A DNA stretch of 38,049 nucleotides. Origin: JBGAQP01 sp044220635. Lineage in GTDB: Bacteria; Pseudomonadota; Gammaproteobacteria; Burkholderiales; Usitatibacteraceae. Under the pieces are notes generated by a model. It was not told the DNA's origin. It ran no database searches and saw nothing but the letters and a program-made list of their open reading frames with translations. Where the stretch lies: contig JBGAQP010000030.1 in NCBI GenBank assembly GCA_044220635.1, positions 1 to 38,049 of the forward strand, read 5' to 3'. The position numbers were made by a program, and so were the translations under genes. Below are positions 31,161-38,049 of the stretch, piece by piece; the stretch's first letter is position 1; the number at the start of each line of letters is the position of its first letter.

Positions 31161-31571
31161 ATGCGCCTCGCCTCCCTGGTCCTCGCCGCCGCGCTCCCGC
31201 TCTCGGGCTGCGGGTTGATCCACAAGATCGACATCCAGCAGGGCAACTACGTCACGCCCGAGCTCACGGCGAAGCTGAAGAAGGGCATGACGCGAAGCGA
31301 GGTGCGCCAGATCCTCGGCACGCCGCTGCTCGCCGACGCCTTCCACGCGAACCGCTGGGACTACTACTTCAGCCTCGAGAAGGGCGGCAAGATGGCCGAG
31401 CGCACGCGCTTCACGGTCTTCTTCGAGGACGAGAAGCTCGTCTCCGTCATGGGCGACGTGAAGCCGCTCGCCGCGGCGACGCCGGCGGGTGCGAGCGCGC
31501 CCGCGGCCGCGCCGAAGGCGCCCGCGGCGAGCGCGAACCCCGCCGCCGTTCCCGCCGCGAAGCCGCAATGA
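31161..31571 (+). CDS. bamE: Outer membrane assembly lipoprotein BamE (SmpA/OmlA)
   Basis: This is a 136-residue lipoprotein, a small accessory of the BAM complex that inserts beta-barrel proteins in the outer membrane. The lipoprotein signal ends LPLSGC with acylated C17. The BamE core follows: YVTPELTAKLKKGMTRSEVRQILGTPLL, then RWDYYFSLEKGG and FFEDEKLVSV. A low-complexity Ala/Pro/Lys tail (about 105-136) extends beyond the core and may be disordered. ATG at 31161. It overlaps dapB by ATGA, so the two are co-translated, and is divergent from fur. Confidence 0.95.
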   Translation: MRLASLVLAAALPLSGCGLIHKIDIQQGNYVTPELTAKLKKGMTRSEVRQILGTPLLADAFHANRWDYYFSLEKGGKMAERTRFTVFFEDEKLVSVMGDVKPLAAATPAGASAPAAAPKAPAASANPAAVPAAKPQ

Positions 31572-32374
31572 GCGCGGTGCGCGTCGCGATCGCCGGGGCG
31601 GGCGGGCGCATGGGCCGCGCGCTCCTCGAGGCGGCGACTTCGACGCCGGGCGTCGCGCTCGCCTGCGCCCTCGAGGCTGCGGGCAGCCCGCTCGCGGGAC
31701 GCGACGCGGGCGAGCTCTGCCCCGCCGCGAAGGGCGTGGCGGTCACCACCGACGTCGCGGCCGCACTTTCGGCCGCCGACGTCCTCATCGACTTCACCCG
31801 CCCCGAGGGCACGATGGCCCACCTCGCGGCCTGCGCGAAGGCGGGGCGCAAGCTCGTCATCGGCACCACGGGTTTCAGCGACGCCCAGAGGAACGCGATC
31901 GCCGCCGCCGCGAAGGAGATCGCGATCGTGATGGCGCCGAACATGGCGGTGGGCGTGAACGTGGTGTTCAAGCTCGCGGAGATCGCCGCGCGCGCGCTCG
32001 GCGACGACTACGACGTCGAGATCGTGGAGGCGCACCACCGCCACAAGGTGGACGCGCCCTCGGGCACGGCGATCCGCATCGGGGAGATCGTCGCCGCGGC
32101 GCTCGGCCGCGATTTCGCCGGCAATGCCGTGCACGGCCGCCATGGCGTGACCGGCGAGCGCGACGCGAAGGCGATCGGCTTCCACGCGCTTCGCGGCGGC
32201 GACATCGTCGGCGAGCACACGGTGATGTTCGCGGGCACGGGCGAGCGCGTCGAGGTGACGGTTCGCTCCTCGAGCCGCTCGACCTACGCCGCGGGGGCGC
32301 TGCGCGCCGCGCGCTTCCTCGCCGACAAGCCCCGCGGCCTCTTCGACATGCAGGCCGTGCTGGGCCTTTCCTAG
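31568..32374 (+). CDS. dapB: 4-hydroxy-tetrahydrodipicolinate reductase
   Basis: This enzyme catalyses the NAD(P)H-dependent second dedicated step of lysine/diaminopimelate synthesis. The 268 residues include the nucleotide motif AGAGGRMG (about 9-16), IDFTRPEGT, GTTGFSDAQ, APNMAVGVN, and the catalytic signature EAHHRHKVDAPSGTA with its His pair and Lys. ATG at 31568 overlaps bamE. Its stop TAG (32372-32374) shares a CTAG with the stop of the convergent nucleoside transporter gene. Length and motifs are entirely standard. Confidence 0.97.
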   Translation: MSAVRVAIAGAGGRMGRALLEAATSTPGVALACALEAAGSPLAGRDAGELCPAAKGVAVTTDVAAALSAADVLIDFTRPEGTMAHLAACAKAGRKLVIGTTGFSDAQRNAIAAAAKEIAIVMAPNMAVGVNVVFKLAEIAARALGDDYDVEIVEAHHRHKVDAPSGTAIRIGEIVAAALGRDFAGNAVHGRHGVTGERDAKAIGFHALRGGDIVGEHTVMFAGTGERVEVTVRSSSRSTYAAGALRAARFLADKPRGLFDMQAVLGLS

Positions 32375-33612
32375 ACGAAGAATCCCACGATCGCCGCCGT
32401 CATGCAGGTGGCGAGGGTGCCGGCGACGATCGACTTCATCCCGAGCGAGACGATCTCGCCCCGGCGCTCGGGCACCATCGTGCCCATGCCGCCGATGAGG
32501 ATGCCGAGGCTTCCGAGGTTGGCGAAGCCGCAGAGCGCGTAGGTCATGAGCAGCTTCGAGCGCGCGCCCAACGCCGCGTCGGGAACCTTCGCGAGGTCGA
32601 GGTAGGCGACCAGCTCGTTCAGGACCGTTTTCGTGCCCAGCAGCTGGCCCGCGGCGGTGGCCTCCGACCAGGGCACGCCCGTGGTCCAGGCGAGCGGCGC
32701 GAAGAGCCAGCCGAGCAGGCGCTGCAGCGTGAGCGGGGCGCCGGCGAGATCCGGGGCGAGCGAGAGGATGGCGTTGGCGAGCGCGACCAGCGCGACGAAC
32801 ACGACCAGCATCGCGACGATCTGGATGAGGAGCTCCACCCCTTCGACGGTGCCCTTCGTGACCGCGTCCATGGCGCTCGAGGCGGTGCGCGGGATGCGCT
32901 CGGCCTCGCCGGGCGTCATGGGCCCGGGGACCATGAGCGCGGCCACCGTGATCGCGGCGGGGGTGGCGACGATCGAGGCGATGAGGATGTGGCCGATCGC
33001 CTCGGGCACCACCGGGGCGAGGATCGCGCCGTAGAGCGCCATCACGGTGCCCGCGAGGGTGGCCATCCCGCAGGCCATGACCATGAAGAGCTCGCCGCGC
33101 GTGAGCCTCGCGAGCCAGGGCTTCACCACCAGGGGCGCCTCGACCATGCCGACGAAGACGTTGGCCGCGGAAGACAGACCCACCGCGCCTCCCAGGCCCA
33201 GGGTCCGTCCCAGGACCCAGGCGAAGGCACGCACCACCAGCGGCAGGACGCCCCAGTGGAAGAGCAGGGCGGAGAGGGCGCTCACGACGAGGACCAGGGG
33301 GAGCGCCCGGAAGGCGAGGATGAACGAGGCCTGGGGGTTCGCCTCCGCGAAGGGCGCCGGCCCCCCGCCGAGGTAGCCGAAGACGAAGCCGGTGCCCGCC
33401 GTGGTGGCGCGCTCGAGCGCGGCGAGCACCCCGTTCAGGGAGAAGACCGCCTCGCGCAGGGCGGGCACGCCCAGCAGCAGCGCGGCGAGCGCCACCTGGA
33501 GCGCGACTCCCGAGGCGACGATGCGCCAGCGCACCGCCGCGCGGTCCTCGGAGAGCGCCCAGGCGAGGGCGAGGAGGAGGGCGAGCCCGGCGAGGGCGTG
33601 GAGGAAGTCCAT
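32371..33612 (-). CDS. Concentrative nucleoside transporter (NupC/CNT family)
   Basis: This is a 413-residue inner-membrane cation-coupled nucleoside importer with about ten hydrophobic segments. Conserved CNT features include VGLSSAANVFVGMVEAPLVVKPWL (the substrate and cation site), GQLLGTKTVLNELVAYLDL and YALCGFANLGSLGILIGG. ATG at 33612. It stands alone between convergent dapB and divergent carA, and its import role matches the pyrimidine theme of carAB next door (association only). No promoter could be assigned in the gap 33613-33785 on the minus strand. Confidence 0.94.
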   Translation of the reverse strand: MDFLHALAGLALLLALAWALSEDRAAVRWRIVASGVALQVALAALLLGVPALREAVFSLNGVLAALERATTAGTGFVFGYLGGGPAPFAEANPQASFILAFRALPLVLVVSALSALLFHWGVLPLVVRAFAWVLGRTLGLGGAVGLSSAANVFVGMVEAPLVVKPWLARLTRGELFMVMACGMATLAGTVMALYGAILAPVVPEAIGHILIASIVATPAAITVAALMVPGPMTPGEAERIPRTASSAMDAVTKGTVEGVELLIQIVAMLVVFVALVALANAILSLAPDLAGAPLTLQRLLGWLFAPLAWTTGVPWSEATAAGQLLGTKTVLNELVAYLDLAKVPDAALGARSKLLMTYALCGFANLGSLGILIGGMGTMVPERRGEIVSLGMKSIVAGTLATCMTAAIVGFFV

Positions 33613-33662
33613 GTCGGGGGTCGGGAGGGCTCGCCCGATTATCCGCGAAGCCGGGCGTTTCG

Positions 33663-33691
33663 TTGAAGGCGCCCTGCCGGTTTGCTATAAT
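33663..33691 (+). promoter_or_regulatory. carAB promoter
   Basis: A -35 element TTGAAG (33663-33668), a 17-base spacer and a perfect -10 TATAAT (33686-33691) with the TG extension at 33683-33684. The transcript should start near 33698-33700, leaving a leader of about 87 bases before the carA GTG. This is the best sigma-70 type promoter in the window. Confidence 0.8.
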
Positions 33692-33700
33692 TTCGCCTCA

Positions 33701-33715
33701 ATGAAAGCGGGATGA
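33701..33715 (+). CDS. Possible 4-codon leader peptide ahead of the carA attenuator
   Basis: ATG AAA GCG GGA TGA (Met-Lys-Ala-Gly-stop) begins within a base or two of the predicted transcript start and runs into the left arm of the terminator hairpin. A second ATG at 33712, inside the same stem, opens a longer frame that crosses into carA. Ribosomes on such a near-leaderless minigene could affect folding of the hairpin. No Shine-Dalgarno can exist here, so the call is tentative. Confidence 0.25.
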   Translation: MKAG

Positions 33716-33750
33716 GCCTGAAGGCAGTATCGGCGCTCTCCCGTTTTTTT
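33708..33750 (+). terminator. Intrinsic terminator/attenuator in the carA leader
   Basis: CGGGA-T-GAGC (33708-33717) pairs with GCTC-TCCCG (33735-33743), a 9-base-pair stem with one bulged T and a 17-base loop, followed at once by seven T (33744-33750). It lies between the carAB promoter and the carA start at 33786, so it can control read-through. The arrangement suggests attenuation of carbamoyl-phosphate synthesis in response to pyrimidine or arginine supply (inference); no anti-terminator pairing is obvious by eye. Confidence 0.75.
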
Positions 33751-33785
33751 GCGCCCGCAGCATTCCACCGTCGCCGGAGCCGTTC

Positions 33786-34920
33786 GTGTCGCAGAAGACC
33801 CCCGCCGTGCTCGTGCTTGCCGACGGGGCCGTATTTCGCGGCGCCGCGATCGGCGCGCCCGGAAAGGCGGTCGGCGAGGTGGTCTTCAACACCGCGATGA
33901 CCGGCTACCAGGAGATCCTCACCGACCCCTCCTACGCGGGCCAGGTCGTCACGCTCACCTACCCCCACATCGGCAACACCGGCACCAACGCCGAGGACGT
34001 CGAGTCGCGCGGGGTGTTCGCCGCGGGCCTGGTGATCCGCGACCTCCCGCTCGCGGCCTCGAACTGGCGCATGCAGGAGGACCTGCCGGCGTACCTCCGG
34101 CGCCACGGCATCGTCGCGATCGCGGGCATCGACACGCGCCGGCTCACGCGACTGCTGCGCACGAAGGGCGCGCAGAACGGCTGCATCCTCGCCGGGGCGG
34201 GTGGCGCGAAGGACGAGGCGGAAGCGCTCGCCGCGGCCCAGGCCGCGCCCTCGATGGCGGGCCTCGACCTCGCGAAGGTCGTGAGCTGCAAGGCCCCCTA
34301 CGAGTGGAACGGCGGCCTCTGGGCGCTCGGCTCGGGCTACGGGCCCTCGGGCGAGGCGAGGTTGCACGTCGTCGCCTACGACTACGGGGTAAAGCACAAC
34401 ATCCTGAGGAACCTCGCCCAGCGCGGCTGCCGCGTGACGGTGCTGCCCGCCCAGGCCCCGGCGAAGGACGCGCTCGCCCTCAATCCCGACGGCGTCTTCC
34501 TCTCGAACGGCCCCGGCGACCCGGAGCCGTGCGACTACGCGATCCGCGCGATCCGCGAGCTCGTCGCCTCCGGCACGCCCGTCTTCGGCATCTGCCTGGG
34601 CCACCAGCTGCTGGGGCTCGCGAGCGGGGCGCGCACCGTGAAGATGAAGTTCGGCCACCACGGCGCGAACCACCCGGTGCAGGACCTCGACACGCGCAAG
34701 GTCTACATCACCAGCCAGAACCACGGCTTCGCGGTCGACGGCGAGACGCTGCCGGCGAACGTGCGGGCCACGCACCGCTCGCTCTTCGACGGCTCGCTCC
34801 AGGGACTCGAGCTGCGCGACCGGCCCGCCTTCAGCTTCCAGGGCCACCCCGAGGCGAGCCCGGGGCCGCGCGAGATGGGCTACCTCTTCGACAAGTTCGT
34901 GCGGCTGATGCAGGCGCGCC

Positions 34921-34928
<8 letters not shown>
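33786..34928 (+). CDS. carA: Carbamoyl-phosphate synthase small (glutaminase) subunit
   Basis: This 380-residue subunit hydrolyses glutamine and channels ammonia to CarB for arginine and pyrimidine synthesis. The N-terminal CPSase domain opens LVLADGAVFRGAAIG and contains FNTAMTGYQEILTDPSY. The class I amidotransferase domain has the nucleophile C270 in FGICLGHQL and the His-Glu pair in QGHPEASPGP. The start is GTG at 33786, the first in-frame start that gives the canonical N-terminus. It overlaps carB by 8 bases. Confidence 0.97.

Positions 34929-38049
<3,121 letters not shown>

Noticed and set aside
33712..33900. 62-codon frame overlapping the carA start
   Set aside because: Mostly Arg/Pro/Ser shadow of carA in another frame. 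Only its start codon, lying inside the terminator stem, is of interest.

Overview
This is a GC-rich (about 70 %) stretch of a proteobacterial chromosome, most likely Betaproteobacteria (Burkholderiales-like). The best clues are the divergent fur / bamE-dapB pair close to carAB, a HemY-type protoporphyrinogen oxidase, and two complete tripartite tricarboxylate (TTT) transporter sets. The species cannot be named. Genes are densely packed, often overlap as ATGA or GTGA, and many start with GTG or TTG. No rRNA, tRNA, CRISPR array or insertion sequence was seen, and no gene-free stretch exceeds 175 bases.

Layout. (A) 1-14266, all on +, is a catabolic supercluster. It holds the end of a biotin carrier protein, a carboxyltransferase, an IclR regulator, a sulfonate/nitrate-type ABC importer, an SDR dehydrogenase, a TauE/SafE (TSUP) exporter, TTT system 1, a CoA-acylating aldehyde dehydrogenase, an AMP-forming acyl-CoA ligase and an acetate kinase. 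The set resembles organosulfonate (sulfoacetate-type) or related short-chain acid catabolism, but no desulfonating enzyme is present, so the substrate is unknown. (B) 14280-20979: hemY on -, divergent from a fluoroacetate-dehalogenase-like hydrolase, tartrate/D-malate dehydrogenase and TTT system 2. (C) 20980-23522: an L-2-haloacid dehalogenase and a GGT-family Ntn-hydrolase, divergently transcribed and bracketed by two 90-base REPIN-like elements. (D) 23489-29042: gluQRS and a YhaJ-like LysR regulator on -, divergent from pirin, DoxX/YqjF-like, pirin, FMN reductase, Dps-like ferritin and thioredoxin genes, which look like an electrophile/redox-stress island. (E) 29056-38049: housekeeping genes sfsA, a fur-barnase-barstar string on -, bamE-dapB, a CNT nucleoside transporter on -, and carA-carB with a leader terminator. 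carB is cut by the window end.

How they may work together. Region A couples uptake (ABC and TTT) to CoA activation, aldehyde/acyl-CoA interconversion and substrate-level phosphorylation through acetate kinase. In B and C, dicarboxylate uptake, two hydrolytic dehalogenases and a D-malate/tartrate dehydrogenase could form a haloacid/hydroxyacid route (inference). Region D pairs a YhaJ-like regulator with the two gene types linked to it in E. coli, pirin yhaK and DoxX yqjF. The most notable non-coding structures are the REPIN pair, one of which supplies the stop codon and last ten residues of GluQRS; an intrinsic terminator between the carA promoter and carA; and an FNR-type dyad between hemY and the dehalogenase.
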